Source: Plazaster borealis
Lineage: Eukaryota; Echinodermata; Asteroidea; Forcipulatida; Labidiasteridae
Assembly (NCBI GenBank): GCA_021014325.1
Contig: CM037469.1
Location: 12,528,663 to 12,592,662, forward strand
DNA: 64,000 bases
Reading direction: 5' to 3'
Program-made: the position numbers and the translations under genes
In this document: positions 1 through 10,480 of the stretch, piece by piece
How the letters are laid out: each line of letters starts with the position of its first letter
Position numbering within the stretch: position 1 is the first letter of the stretch
Notes under the pieces: generated by a model
What the model was told of the DNA's origin: nothing
The model's input: the letters and a program-made list of their open reading frames with translations, nothing else
Databases searched by the model: none

Positions 1-21
1 CCTTTATTAATATAACAATAA

Positions 22-124
22 ATGGTGGCCCTGAAGGGACATCACACATCGCAATTTACGACATCGCAAATAATCATTCATTTGCAAAGATACTTCCGAT
101 GTGATGTCTCTTCAGGGCCACCAT
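22..124. repeat. short foldback element (GGTGGCCCTGAAGGGACATC arms)
   Basis: Two inverted arms, about 22-50 and 98-124, pair as ATGGTGGCCCTGAAGGGACA against its complement, around a core of roughly 47 bases. This is a small palindromic MITE-like element. Related single arms lie just 3' of both DUF3431 first exons, near 30930 and 38565, so the sequence is dispersed. No clear target duplication was identified. Confidence 0.6.
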
Positions 125-333
125 ACTCTAAAAAAAATTAAGCTGCACAGATAGCTGTATAGGGGCGTGTTTATATCAATTACGCATAACTTCGCCGCTG
201 TGTGTATAGAGGACGGATACCACCGACGGGTCATCATAAATCGAATTGTATTCTATCAGAGTCATCAACCACTATACCGTTGGAACCTATACTCTCTTGT
301 TACAAAACGAGGATCTTTTGCAGTTTGCAGAAA

Positions 334-499
334 ATGTTAGTTCTTCGTGTTGTGGTGCTTGTTTCGGGCCTCTTCTTCAGCGTGAGGGGTGAGATGTGCT
401 CCACGTTGGTCACAGTAGCTCCTGGAGACGAAGGAAGATCACTTTCAGCCAAGGCATTCGCTGAGTTTACCGCCAAGTGTCGAAAGGAAAGAAGCAAAG
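334..499 (+). CDS. signal-peptide first exon of an unknown secreted protein (partial)
   Basis: An ATG at 334 opens 55 codons that begin with a good signal peptide: a Leu/Val-rich core of about 18 residues, then a likely cleavage near Val-Arg-Gly/Glu. A short stretch with two cysteines follows. The frame runs into a donor-like AAAG/GTAATG at 499/500 and meets a stop three codons later, so I read this as exon 1 ending in phase 1. The ATG was preferred over the upstream one at 202 because it starts directly at the hydrophobic segment. No downstream exon was recognised; the intron would contain the repeats that follow. The product is unknown, and a chance open frame cannot be excluded. Confidence 0.35.
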
Positions 500-520
500 G
501 TAATGAATAGAGATACTTAA

Positions 521-892
521 AGGCACTGAACACGTTTGGAAATTGTCAAAGACCAGTGTTCTCACTTGGTGTATCCCATAATATGCATAAAATAACAAGC
601 CTGTGAAAATGTGGGCTCAATATTGGTCATAGAAGTTGCAAGAATAAGATGAAAGAAAAAAAACCCAAGCTTGTTGTACAAATTTGTGTGCTTTCAGATA
701 GGAATAAAAACTTCTTGCAAGACGTTTTTATTATTTTAGTGAGAAATTACCTCTTTCTTAAAAACTACGTTACTTCAGAGGGAGTCGTTTCCTACAATGT
801 TTTATACTATCAACAGCTCTCCGTTGCTTGTTACCAAGTAAGTTTTTATGCTAATATTTGTTTTGAGTCATTACCAAACGTGTACGATACCT
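521..892 (+). mobile_element. R1 family TTAA MITE, copy a
   Basis: A 372-bp element with terminal inverted repeats of the type AGGCACTGAACACGTTTGG ... CCAAACGTGTACGATACCT. It is flanked by TTAA on the left (517-520) and TTAG on the right (893-896). The internal sequence is shared with the copies at 27.8, 34.4, 38.9, 43.1, 50.3, 55.5 and 57.9 kb. The open frames running through it are not coding; the same frames recur in every copy. It has no transposase, so it is non-autonomous. Confidence 0.8.
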
Positions 893-898
893 TTAGCC

Positions 899-1000
899 AC
901 TGTCTGGGTCAGCCTGACTCAGAAATGGGTCAGGCTCACTGGGACCCAGAATCCGAGTCAATTCTTAATTCTGACTCGGGAATTTCCGGTTTTTGGGGTT
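899..1000. repeat. fragment related to R4 repeat (GGGTCAG / CCGG-rich)
   Basis: Repeated motifs such as GGGTCAGCCTGACTC and GACCCAGAATCCGAGTC resemble the repeats at 14.9-15.4 kb and 36.85-37.15 kb. It is short, without clean ends, and follows directly on the R1 MITE. Confidence 0.35.
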
Positions 1001-1213
1001 TCTTTTGCTGTTGCTGCTGCACCTGCCGATGCTCAATTTCTGTAGATGTTGCTGCTGGTGGTATTGCTCTTGGCGTTGGTGTTGCTGCTGCCTCTGATAC
1101 TGTTGCGCTCTTGCTGCCATTGCTAATAATAATAATAATAATAAATAAGACTTATAAAGCGCATTTTACAGAGATACAATGCGCTGGTATAAAGAAAGCT
1201 ACGAAAAGTCAGT

Positions 1214-3886
1214 TTAAGGGCGAGAAGAGAACAGATGCGTTTTTAATTTACACTTGAAAGTCTGGAGTGAGTTGATGTTGCGAATGTGATTTGGTAGAGA
1301 GTTCCAGCATCGGGGACCAGCAACTGAGAAGGATCGGTCCCCTGCCCTTTTGTAAGTGCGAGGGATCGTTAGATTCTGGCTGGAGCGGAGGCCACTCCGG
1401 CCAGGTTTGTTGAGGTTGAGAGACTCTGTGATATACTGTGGAAGTACGTCAGAGATTGCTTTGTGCATGTTCACTGATGTTTTTAAGGTGATGCGTTGTC
1501 TAACTGGTAACCAGTGTAATTGTTGGAGAAGAGTGGTTGCGTGTGTGTATTTGGGTTGTGAGAAAATGATACGTGCAGCATTGTTTTGGAGCCTTTGTAG
1601 TCGGTCAATGTCAGCTTGCTTAATACCATTGAGGAGAGAGTTACAATAGTCCAGTCTAGACAACACGAGGGCTCTGGCAGCGGCGTGGCATGTGTTTGTG
1701 TCAATATATTTGCGTATTTTGGAGATGTTTCTGATGTGATAGTTGATGGACTTGCATGTACGTGTGACGTGTGTGTTCATTGTCATGGAGCTGTCGAAAA
1801 AGACGCCTAAATTTCGTACTGTTTGAGATGGCTTAAATGTTGTGTTGTTCACGTTTACCGATAAGTGGCTTAAAACTTTCTGGTGATGGGGAGATGCAGC
1901 AATGAAAAACTCAGTTTTGTCTTTGTTCAGTAGAAGTTTGTTTGTGATCAACCAGTTTTGAACATCGATGATGCAGTTTGACAGCCTGAAAAGAGCACAT
2001 TCTGCGTCGTTAGGAATGGATGGGTCGAAATCCATGTAAATTTGGATATCATCAGCATATGTGTGGTATTTGATGCTGTGCTGGCGAATAATATCACCCA
2101 CAGGGCTCAAGTACATGGTAAAGGTAAGAGGACCGATAACGGAGCCCTGTGGGACGCCCAAATGAATGTGGCTCACATCAGAGTCAGCCCCAGAAACTGT
2201 GACATGACTCGTCCTGTCGTGGAAGTAGGAGGTAAACCATTTTAGGGCAGTATTTTGGATGCCAAACTGATTTTGGAGGCGACGCAGCATTGTGCTATGA
2301 TCAAGGGTGTCAAACGCAGCAGACAAATCTAGCATAACTAAAAACATGGCTTTGTTACTGTCCAGTACCTTCAAAATGTCATTTTGAATACACAATAATG
2401 CCGTTTCGGTGCTGTGGTCGGCTTTGTAGGCTGATTGTAGGGGGTCTGCAAGAGAGTACTTATTGATGTGTTGTTTTAGTTGAGTGCTGACAACCCTTTC
2501 GATGAGCTTTGAAAGGTAACGAAGATTAGACACTGGGCGATAGTTACGGAGTTCATCTTTGTCAAGAGAAGGTTTCTTTAGGATCGGTGTGATCACAGCG
2601 TTGCGGAGTGCTTTGGGGAAAACTCCAGATGAGAGTGAGGCATTAACAATTTCAGTTAGTGTTGGGAGAAAAATGGCAATGTGCTGTTTGAGTAGCCAGG
2701 TAGGAACAGGATCTAGTTGGCAGGATTTCGTAGTAGACTGGTTAATGATCTTGAGCAGATCCTCTGGGCTAACAGAACAAAAATCTGACAAAATACAGTC
2801 TGGATGCAGGGTTTGTTTCTCAAAAACATCGGAACTCACATTGAGGTCATCGATGCTGCTGCGAATGTTTTTGACTTTATCTGTGAAGAACTTGCTGAAT
2901 TCGTTGGCGAGGGTGCGTGGCGTGTCTAATATTGCAGGAATTTGACGAGGAGTAATTGTCAGCTCATTGACAATCCGAAAAGCATCCTTGGGGTTAGCGT
3001 TGACAAGCGAGTTTCTAAAATAGTTGGACTTGGCTTCGACTAGGGCGTCGCGCATGGCCTGCTTGGTAGAGTAGTATGCAAGACGATCAGTAGAAGATCT
3101 GGTCTTGTGCCATTTGCGTTCTGCTCTCCGACGTACACGTTTTGCTTCAACTACAGAGGTGGAGTACCATTTGGGCTTTGAGCGATTAGGTTTCGTTGTG
3201 ACTGTTAAGGGTGCGTGTTTGTCGAGAACATGAATAACCGATTCATCAAACTTGTTGATTAAATTGTCAATGTCATGGCCGTCGAAATGAACATCTTGTA
3301 GGTGGCAGGACAGATCTTGGGCCATGGACTCTTGTTCAACTCCATAAAATTTACGGCGTGATGACGCTACCATAGATGGTACCGGCTTTTCCATATGAAG
3401 CGAACATGAAATGACCCCGTGGTCTGAGATACCGTTCATGTCCACAGTATGGGAGACAAGTAGACCGTCCTCCTCATTTCTTGTAAGGATCCAGTCGAGG
3501 GTGTGACCTCGTGTGTGTGTAGGCTCAGATACATGCTGCGTCAGTCCTGAGGCTGCAAGTGCAGAGTGGATATGAGCAACATCATGTTTATCTGGGCAGT
3601 CAATGTGGATGTTGAAATCGCCAAGTATTAAAAATTTTCCTGGCAGAATATTAATGGCATCAAGGAAGTCATCAAACTCTGTCAGGAATGTAGAAGTTTT
3701 CAATTGATTCTTTACTGACGGAGGTGGTCTGTAAATGGTCACATAATGAATACGCCGTTTTAGGTCAGCGATGACTGAGTATTCAAATGTACTAACATCG
3801 AATGCTATTGGAACAAGTCTCAAGTTCAGTTGTGCTTTGCATACTATTGCTATACCACCGTGTCGGTCGGCTGGACAGGGGGACAT
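1214..3886 (-). CDS. LINE ORF2: endonuclease C-terminal part plus reverse transcriptase
   Basis: An 890-residue frame. Endonuclease motifs are LGDFN (residues 88-92) and SDH (154-156). Reverse transcriptase motifs are YRPVSN (449-454), LDLSAAFD (519-526), GVPQGS (577-582) and the catalytic YADD (610-613). The tail contains SRLDYCNSLL, LQRLQNNAAR and HWLPVRQRI, usual in L2/CR1-like proteins. The first methionine is only the first ATG after the frameshift; the true protein starts upstream in the 3792-4349 frame. All catalytic reverse transcriptase residues that I can check are intact, so the copy is young or was recently active. Confidence 0.9.
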   Translation of the reverse strand: MSPCPADRHGGIAIVCKAQLNLRLVPIAFDVSTFEYSVIADLKRRIHYVTIYRPPPSVKNQLKTSTFLTEFDDFLDAINILPGKFLILGDFNIHIDCPDKHDVAHIHSALAASGLTQHVSEPTHTRGHTLDWILTRNEEDGLLVSHTVDMNGISDHGVISCSLHMEKPVPSMVASSRRKFYGVEQESMAQDLSCHLQDVHFDGHDIDNLINKFDESVIHVLDKHAPLTVTTKPNRSKPKWYSTSVVEAKRVRRRAERKWHKTRSSTDRLAYYSTKQAMRDALVEAKSNYFRNSLVNANPKDAFRIVNELTITPRQIPAILDTPRTLANEFSKFFTDKVKNIRSSIDDLNVSSDVFEKQTLHPDCILSDFCSVSPEDLLKIINQSTTKSCQLDPVPTWLLKQHIAIFLPTLTEIVNASLSSGVFPKALRNAVITPILKKPSLDKDELRNYRPVSNLRYLSKLIERVVSTQLKQHINKYSLADPLQSAYKADHSTETALLCIQNDILKVLDSNKAMFLVMLDLSAAFDTLDHSTMLRRLQNQFGIQNTALKWFTSYFHDRTSHVTVSGADSDVSHIHLGVPQGSVIGPLTFTMYLSPVGDIIRQHSIKYHTYADDIQIYMDFDPSIPNDAECALFRLSNCIIDVQNWLITNKLLLNKDKTEFFIAASPHHQKVLSHLSVNVNNTTFKPSQTVRNLGVFFDSSMTMNTHVTRTCKSINYHIRNISKIRKYIDTNTCHAAARALVLSRLDYCNSLLNGIKQADIDRLQRLQNNAARIIFSQPKYTHATTLLQQLHWLPVRQRITLKTSVNMHKAISDVLPQYITESLNLNKPGRSGLRSSQNLTIPRTYKRAGDRSFSVAGPRCWNSLPNHIRNINSLQTFKCKLKTHLFSSRP

Positions 3887-4349
3887 TGAAGGATGTGTAA
3901 TGAGGTGGTGTGATCTCGTTCATTATGACTTGATCTTCATGTCCAAGCCAAGTTTCAGTCAGCATCATTATATCAATGTTCTTAGATTGAATATAGTCGT
4001 TTATGAGCAATGCTTTATTACAGACGGAATGGGTATTCCAATGTGCCACCTGTAAATTGCTAGAGGTGGTTGGTTTGATTAGTGCCGTTGCAGGCCCACG
4101 GTTGATTTGAGAGCGTTTTCGGTGTACATGTAAATGTTGTCCTCCTCGTCGACTTCTAAGGCGAAGAAGTCCAAGATCTTTCATAGATTGGTAAATATCT
4201 GTGGGTATCCTGGAAGGGGGATACTTCTGAGATTTTCGAAGTGCAGTCAGCTCAAATCTAGTATACTGCAGGGGTTCATATGACGGTGAAATAGTGCATT
4301 CACCCACAACACACCCATTCAAATTGACGTCTTTCTTTGTTACATCCAT
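3870..4349 (-). pseudogene. LINE ORF2 N-terminus, shifted frame
   Basis: The frame from 4349 encodes a basic leader followed by the endonuclease start: WNTHSVCNKALLI, the catalytic Asn region, and MMLTETWLG with the catalytic Glu. Its meaningful part ends around 3870-3890, where the frame at 3886 takes over with the GGIAIV block. A one-base shift there separates the two halves of one endonuclease domain. A homopolymer of C lies at the junction, so a sequencing or assembly slip is possible. Confidence 0.8.
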
Positions 4350-4384
4350 TGTTATGTTAATTTGACGAACAATGCAGAGGGGGT

Positions 4385-4680
4385 GCTGTTACTGTTACTG
4401 TTGCAGCGCTGCTGCTGTTGTTGCTGCAGCTCGGTTAAGTGTAGCCCTCACCTTGAAGTGACCGTCCGGCCTTGTGATGTTAGGCGATCTCTCATACAAA
4501 ATATTGTTTAAAGCTATACTGCTGTTGCTGTAGCTATACTGCTACTTGCTTGTTATGTTTCTGTTGCCTGTTGCCGCTGCAGCTGTTGATGTTGCTGCTG
4601 CAGCTACTGCAGTTGTTGCTGCAGCTACTGCTACTTGCTTTTTATTTTGTTGTTGCTGCTGTTGTTTCTGTTGTAATTTT
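4385..4680. repeat. GCTGTT/GCTGCA-rich microsatellite
   Basis: Imperfect trinucleotide and hexanucleotide repeats of GCTGTT, GCTGCA and CTGTTGC type, interrupted by unique sequence around 4440-4500. It lies at the presumed 5' end of the LINE. Similar CTG-rich sequence is at 1008-1110 and, much longer, at 41690-42260. Confidence 0.7.
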
Positions 4681-4689
4681 ATTACTTAG

Positions 4690-5145
4690 TTTGCATTTCC
4701 AAGTTTACTTTACCGTATAACCACAACCCTCCGTGAATACTTTTAATTGATCAGTGTAATTTTGTATTGACTATTCTATTTATTTATCTGTTGTTTAGTT
4801 TAATTATCACGGCTCTTTATTGTCGTTACCAAATCTGGCATTGCTTTAGTTATTTCTGTACCAAATCGTAGTTTGTTTGTTTTTTTCTTTTTTTAAAAGT
4901 TCATTCTCGCAGTATGTGTGTATTTATTATATTAATTACAATTTAATTGGTTATCTCTATTAACATTGTACCACAATGTAATGGCTTTTAACTGACAGGT
5001 AAACCACACGTCCGAGTTAATTTTGAGCATTTAAATTGTGTACAACGTAAAAATAACAATAAACAAATTGACGGGTACCAACCATTTATTTATTCATTCA
5101 CCAGTTATTGTGATTCTTAAAACATTCTAAGCCCTCAATCGTCTG
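4690..5145. other. AT-rich non-coding stretch
   Basis: AT-rich sequence with poly-T runs. I see no exon, RNA gene or bounded repeat in it. Confidence 0.5.
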
Positions 5146-5149
5146 CTCA

Positions 5150-5577
5150 GAACAAGGTCGTTAGAACAATGTGCTTATATTTCATAAGCCCGAGCATCTG
5201 ACGTCACACTTCGAGGCTCGTGAATAACGCCAGAAAGCGGCCTTTAGCCAATGGAGGGATCCTGGTAGATGTATGTACCTTTGACCTCACATCCATTCAC
5301 ACAGAGATTCGTAGTCACACACACGTGTACAGGCATTACATTGTGTACATGTATAAACAACATTACATACAAACATTATGTAAACACACGCAGCAGCAGA
5401 CGATCGAAAAGTTCATGATGTATGGTGGAGCTGACAAACACGTCACTTCGGAGCGGCCAATCATTACACAGATGTGGAAAGCTTACGTCACTGCACGTTT
5501 ATCCAATGAAATCATTGGGTCTGTAAAACCAGTACCTGTCTTTATCCTTGCGGATAAAGACAGGGGACCAGTCTAAT
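5150..5577 (+). repeat. R5 dispersed repeat, copy 1
   Basis: From a TCTGACGTCACACTTCGAGG block to GGATAAAGACAGGGGACCAG it matches 13843-14166 closely, and a 50-bp internally deleted version lies at 51150-51198. Near the right end is a palindrome, CTGTCTTTATCC / GGATAAAGACAG. The 118-codon open frame across it shows no domain and is not conserved in the second copy. Confidence 0.65.
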
Positions 5578-5589
5578 ATTAAAAGTTGC

Positions 5590-7620
5590 TTATGCATATT
5601 TTGCAGCTTCTGGTCAATAGAGGTTTTTTTGTCAAAAGTTATCTATACATTATAAATATTTGGCTAAAATGTTACGAATTTTGTTCAATAGCCCCCAAAT
5701 CAGACTTTTATAATCATCCCCAAGGCCACGACAAGATTTACGCGAACGGTTTTAGCAAACAACCCCTTGATTTAAAAAATAATAAAAAACTTGCATATGA
5801 CGTCCAAAGACCCAAACAGCGTCTTAGCCGAGGTCAATGAAGACCAATCATTGGCTGAGAGTTTACCATTGTTTGACCTCAGCAATGGCGGCCAATTCCA
5901 ACTTCTTTCCCAGTGGTGTACGATCCAATTATATTTGAATATTTCAAAGTCACACTTCCAGGGGTTGGGAATGAGCACCACTGGGATAGAGGTTGGCATC
6001 ATGTCATCAACCGGCCCCTCTCATTTATGGCCCCCACGCCGTAGAGGCTTCGCTTTCGTTTGTTCTTCTCTTAAAATGCCTGACACTATGCACATGCATT
6101 CTGGCTAGAATGCCGTTTCTATACACCAACGGCAAGCGTGGCCCCCTTACTATACATTTACTAGCTGACCGATCCGCCTTAAACAAAATAACTAAACAAT
6201 GATTGATAAAAGGCAAATAAAGCAAATTTCAACTGGGTAAACATCTCCAAAGATCTCTTTGAGGCGACGTTTGAAAATTCAAGTTTCCCTAGTGCACCAT
6301 TGTTTCCGTTTGTGAATGCTGCGGCCAGAGATGCGGTTGTCACCTCATCGGAGGGATCCGACATTCTCGATGAAAATACAGTGAACAATTTTTTCTTCTG
6401 TTTTCTCAACAAGCAGACACTGTACTCAACTGAAACTTTCACTTTGGTATCTTTCGTTATAATTTTGCTTATAAATCAGCAATACGTTGCCAGGAACTAA
6501 TCTATGACCCTACCTGTAATTGGTGATACAGTACCAACCAATCAATCCTACAATGACTAATTATAGGCCTAAGTGTAATGACCTGGGGGGGGGCTCATAT
6601 TCATTGATATCCTAAGCTGTGCCAATCCACATATCTAAAAGGGGGGTCAGGGTCTCAAATATGTGTTGTGTTTTTTTGAGGGGAAGAAAGCTATTTACAC
6701 TCATGTACTTAGCACATAAATATCCCATGTCAAAACAGACCTACCAAGATCTAAAAAGAAGAGTGCTAATTTGTCGTACATTATCCATGGAGCCTCCATG
6801 CAATATCTAAATAATATGTGTAATACTGTGGTTGTGTGCATTGCGCCGATCAGCAGTACAATCGTTCCCATATCATGCATCACTACATCCCGAACAATAA
6901 TTTGTACAAGCATCGACAACCCATCCCAGCGGTCTAATTAGATAAGACCGTTGGCCGAACGAAATGTGAATTGACCGTATGGGGGATACAGGGGACAAAA
7001 TCCTCGGAGACACCGGAGCCGGAGATTGTCATGAGCGGGAAATGGGAGACTTTTGAGGACGCTTGGTGGCAGCAGACGCTATAGGTAAGGGTTCACTGTT
7101 TGCACTAAATAAACTCCCATAGCATACAGTGCAAAATGCTAAATATTCAAAAATACAAAACAAATACTTAGAAGCCTCACAGCTTTTTACAGCAAAGGGA
7201 AAACTATCTAATGACTATTGATCTTTTATCCTCTGCTCAATTTAGTATATGGTGAGTCCCAAGGCCCGGAGAGTTATTCTCCCTCCAAATAAAAAAAAAA
7301 AAGCAGTGAAATTTTTCCAAACGTCCGAGCATCAATCTTGAAGAGTGTCCATACACCTCTCGGCAAACAGGACAATTTTTTCTGGGCCCATGTCATCCAA
7401 AATACCTCAAGTTAGAAGTCAACAACCCCAGGTCACAATTGGTTGACATTTTCACACTTTCCCCCCTTTTTGGGGCTCTCAAATCTGTTTAATATAGAAT
7501 ATTTTTGGTTAATAAGGTCGACGCTCTACTTGTGATTAGAATCCTTTTTGTGTCCCCAAAAAACCCCGCTTTGGCGAATAAAGGGTGCCAGACTAGTCAT
7601 TGGGTTGTACTGCATTGGAA
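5590..7620. other. no gene recognised; mixed low-copy sequence
   Basis: Short open frames only, none with a domain or splice pattern I can support. A segment at about 5798-5870 (AGACCCAAACAGCGTCTTAG and following) is similar in reverse to 14255-14325, next to R5 in both places, so the R5 family may extend into it. The remainder looks like unique intergenic sequence. Confidence 0.45.
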
Positions 7621-7627
7621 ACTCTAT

Positions 7628-8351
7628 GTCGCAACTCTCTCAATAGACTGTGCAAGTCTCGCGCAACCATTATTGAGACTTACGTGGGCAAGATTTTGTT
7701 TCGTCAATTATTTTAGTTTAACTTAGTTGATGACCATGAAAATTATATATGTTGTTGGGAATGTAACACTTAGTGATAAGTAAGTAAAATCAATTCAACA
7801 ATATAACGAAGAAAACCCGAGAATTAAACTTAACCTCAACTTCCGGTTGCTGCAAAAAAAATTAGAATTTTGCGCTCACCTCCGATCACAAAACTTATGT
7901 AAACGCTTGTTTTGGATGCGCGATGATAATCGGCAGATGCTGCAACTGCAACGCGAAGCCTTTGAAATTGCAGTCTATGGTTGTTGAGGCGTCAGCGTCC
8001 TCTTGAAACTGCGCCAAGCGTTAATTTTACGCCCGTGTGACCATCGCGAATCCACGAAAGTGGTTTCTGAAAAGTTAAGAACAAAAATAAGCATCCTTGT
8101 CCCAGAGTTTTATTTTTGCTTCAATAATAATTAACAAATAATTTGTGTATTTATTTTAAACACTAAAACTGATTTTAACATATAATGACTATTTTTATTG
8201 TTCAGATTGTATCATGAAATATAATTTAAAACAAAGATTTGATTTCAGTGAAAAGAATGTTCTTCGCTTGACGTGTTTTCTCGTTCCGATACGCGCGAGA
8301 CTTGCACAGTCTATACACAGCTCTGGGTTAATCCAGAGAGAGAGTTGCGAC
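7628..8351. mobile_element. TIR element, TGTCGCAACTCTCTC ends
   Basis: The left end (GTCGCAACTCTCTC, then AGACTGTGCAAGTCTCGCGC) is inverted at the right (GCGCGAGACTTGCACAGTCT, then GAGAGAGAGTTGCGAC), with about 20 extra bases interrupting the right arm. This gives an element of about 720 bp with arms of about 37 bp and no coding capacity. I could not fix the target duplication. Confidence 0.55.
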
Positions 8352-8618
8352 AGAGAGGGACCAGTTTTCTTCGGTCACGTGGTTGCTGGACGCCATTTTT
8401 CGGTCCAAATGCAGCACACAGAACCCAACGTGCAGTCTAGTCTGGCACCTTGTGTGCGCACAGGCTTCAGCAATATTGTTCTTGTTACTTAAAGTTAGGA
8501 TGATGAACGGTGGAATAAGTAATTCAACAAAATAGCATACCTAATTTTCGCAAGAATACAAGTGTCGCTTAAAGTGCTGCACTAAATCAAGAGAAGCTAA
8601 AATGCCTTCCGTCTTTAA

Positions 8619-8966
8619 AGGGATTGTATACGTTTGGTAATTGGAACCTACGGTTTGTTTCAATCCTATGTAGTTGTAGATATATACCATAAAACTAACC
8701 TGTGAAAATTTCACTTCAAAAGGTTGGTAGCGTTTTTGAGATATTGTGAAAATCTGGAGCGGTTTTCTGTCGACGCAGGAAGAATAATCTGCAATTGGAA
8801 TACACAATCGAGAAACGTTACTGTCTGTAACGCTTCTCAGATTCAAATTTGTGGGATAAAAAGTGATCTCTTTTTCAATAACCGCGGTATTTCTAAGTGA
8901 AAAGTTTCTAAAAATGCATTATACTATCCAAATAATTACCAAATCATTACCAAATATACAGACCCT
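8619..8966 (+). mobile_element. R2 family TTAA MITE, copy a
   Basis: A 348-bp element beginning AGGGATTGTATACGTTTGG and ending AAATATACAGACCCT, flanked by TTAA at 8615-8618 and 8967-8970. Internal blocks (ACTAACCTGTGAAAATTTCA, GGAAGAATAATCTGCAATTG) recur at 17.2, 44.2, 56.1, 57.0 and 63.4 kb. Confidence 0.75.
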
Positions 8967-9011
8967 TTAAAAACTTTGTCAACCTTTAACTTCTCGTGTG
9001 TAAAGACAGGT

Positions 9012-9182
9012 GTCGCATGCAATTATGTCCTCTATGCAATACTATCCGGCGGACATTATTGCATATGCAATAATGTCCGCCGGACGGTTTTGCATATGCA
9101 ATCGTGTCCGCCCGGACGCTGCTGCATAATGCAATTGTGTCCGCCCATATGCAATCGTGTCCGCCCCCGTGCAAAACCGTCC
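9012..9182. repeat. cluster of TTGCATATGCAA / CGGACA palindromic repeats
   Basis: About five degenerate units of roughly 30 bp, each combining GTCCGCC or its complement with TGCAATA or TGCATATGCAA. It includes an exact 38-bp palindrome at 9046-9083 centred on GCATATGC. A second cluster of the same units is at 10378-10480. Confidence 0.7.
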
Positions 9183-9434
9183 TTGCAGTAAACTAAACGC
9201 ACTGATAATTGTCAACCTTGGGCCCCTGATGGACAATAAACAATAATAATATCTCTCATGATATTGTGGGGTCGACTCAATTATTGAGTCTTGGATACAA
9301 GGTTCCGTTCATCGACTAAAGTAGTCAGGATGCCCTGCGACACAGAGAAAAATGCACGCGAAATGCCGTTACGAAATAGCTGACTTCTGGGTACCAGTCG
9401 CTGCACACTATTAATACAAAAAGATCGATCTACT

Positions 9435-10202
9435 CAGGGAGGGGGGGGGGGGCGGACACGGAAAAAGAAAAAGGCGCCATCAACGTTGATACTCGTCTCA
9501 TTCATGAGCATGCCTTACATGCATGCATGCAGTCGAATCTCTATTCATGCAGTCAGGTCGCAGCAACAAAGCGCTCTGATTGGTCCCAGGCTTCATACCA
9601 GGAAACGCAGCCTGTGTGTGTTACCTTGACTGCTCGGTATACCATACCAACACACACAAACTCCGGACGCCGACTGGTCCACACATGAAACCGATAACGG
9701 AAGTTATTATTTAATTCGAACGTTACATTTTGAAAATCATAAAAATCGATTGGGTAGAATAGGTGATTTTTTTTTTTAAACTTCACAATGTTAGAACACT
9801 ATATATTTACACAAGAACTTGAACAATCTCAGAGGTAGAATGGTCAAATTGTTCACTTCCGTCGCGTTCTTTAGGGGTGTCGAAATTTTTGTTCAAAGCA
9901 ATACTTATTATACATTGATTAACGGTATGGTGCTGTTGTCTGGCCATGCGCCTGATGTTCAAGGGACGAATGCATTTTCAAAATAGTCTTGTCTAAATAT
10001 TTGTCAAATATTTGCATTTTATTCCACTCCAAAAACCTGACAAATAAACTATACATATATAATTGGTAAAATACTGCCTTACTTTTATCTAATTTAATCC
10101 TTTCGTGTTAGTGTAAAATTTAAGCACCCCTATTTTTTTAATGGTACGTTAACACGGCATCGGGGAAAGAATTGCGCAATATCGTGTCCGCCCCCCCCCC
10201 TG
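9435..10202. mobile_element. hAT-like non-autonomous element with 8-bp TSD
   Basis: Ends are CAGGG(G)nCGGACACGG on the left and CGTGTCCG(C)nCTG on the right. The flanks are GATCTACT at 9427-9434 and again at 10203-10210, an exact 8-bp duplication. CAGGG termini and 8-bp duplications are typical of hAT transposons. The 768-bp interior has no transposase; the open frame on the minus strand (9553-9786) shows no known domain. Confidence 0.75.
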
Positions 10203-10214
10203 GATCTACTATTA

Positions 10215-10352
10215 GGCCGTGTCCGAAACGGCGACTTCGGCTAGAGCTACGGCTGTTGCTAAGGGTGTTGCTAAGTACGTCCTATACTTCAATGCATGAT
10301 GACGCGGAAATCTAGCCGTAGCTGTAGCTGTAGCCGCCAATTCGGACACGTC
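10215..10352. mobile_element. small TIR element (GCCGTGTCCGAA ends)
   Basis: Inverted ends GCCGTGTCCGAA ... TTCGGACACG, with inner blocks GCTAGAGCTACGGCT and AGCCGTAGCTGTAGC pairing as well. A 138-bp foldback MITE. The bases TTAG next to each end may be the target duplication, but the exact border is ambiguous. Confidence 0.55.
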
Positions 10353-10377
10353 CTTAGCGCATTGAAACGGTGGTTTG

Positions 10378-10480
10378 TGATGTCAGCCGGACGGTTTTGC
10401 ATAGCCCCGGACACGATTGCATATGCAAAAGTGTCCGGAGCGGACAGTATTGCATGGCGGACACAATTGCATCTGACACC
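10378..10480. repeat. second CGGACA/TTGCAT repeat cluster
   Basis: Three to four units such as CGGACACGATTGCATATGCAA and GGACAGTATTGCATGGCGGA, the same type as 9012-9182. The two clusters lie either side of the hAT-like element. Confidence 0.6.

Larger units (their letters stand above)
1120..4349 (-). mobile_element. L2/CR1-like non-LTR retrotransposon, nearly complete
   Basis: Minus-strand LINE with an apurinic-type endonuclease domain followed by reverse transcriptase and the C-terminal region typical of the L2/CR1/Jockey group. After the stop at 1214 a short 3' UTR leads to GCGCTTTATAAGTC and a (TTA)n tail at about 1120-1150. That tail type is characteristic of L2/CR1-like invertebrate elements and gives the orientation independently. 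The endonuclease N-terminus is in a different frame from the rest, so the copy is inactive unless the frameshift near 3870-3890 is a sequence error. The 5' boundary is uncertain, between 4349 and the GCTGTT microsatellite that starts near 4385. Confidence 0.9.

Noticed and set aside
649..1257. 202-codon open frame
   Set aside because: It runs through the R1 MITE and a CTG/ATA microsatellite. The same frame is open in other R1 copies such as 43217-43510, so it reflects the repeat and not a gene.
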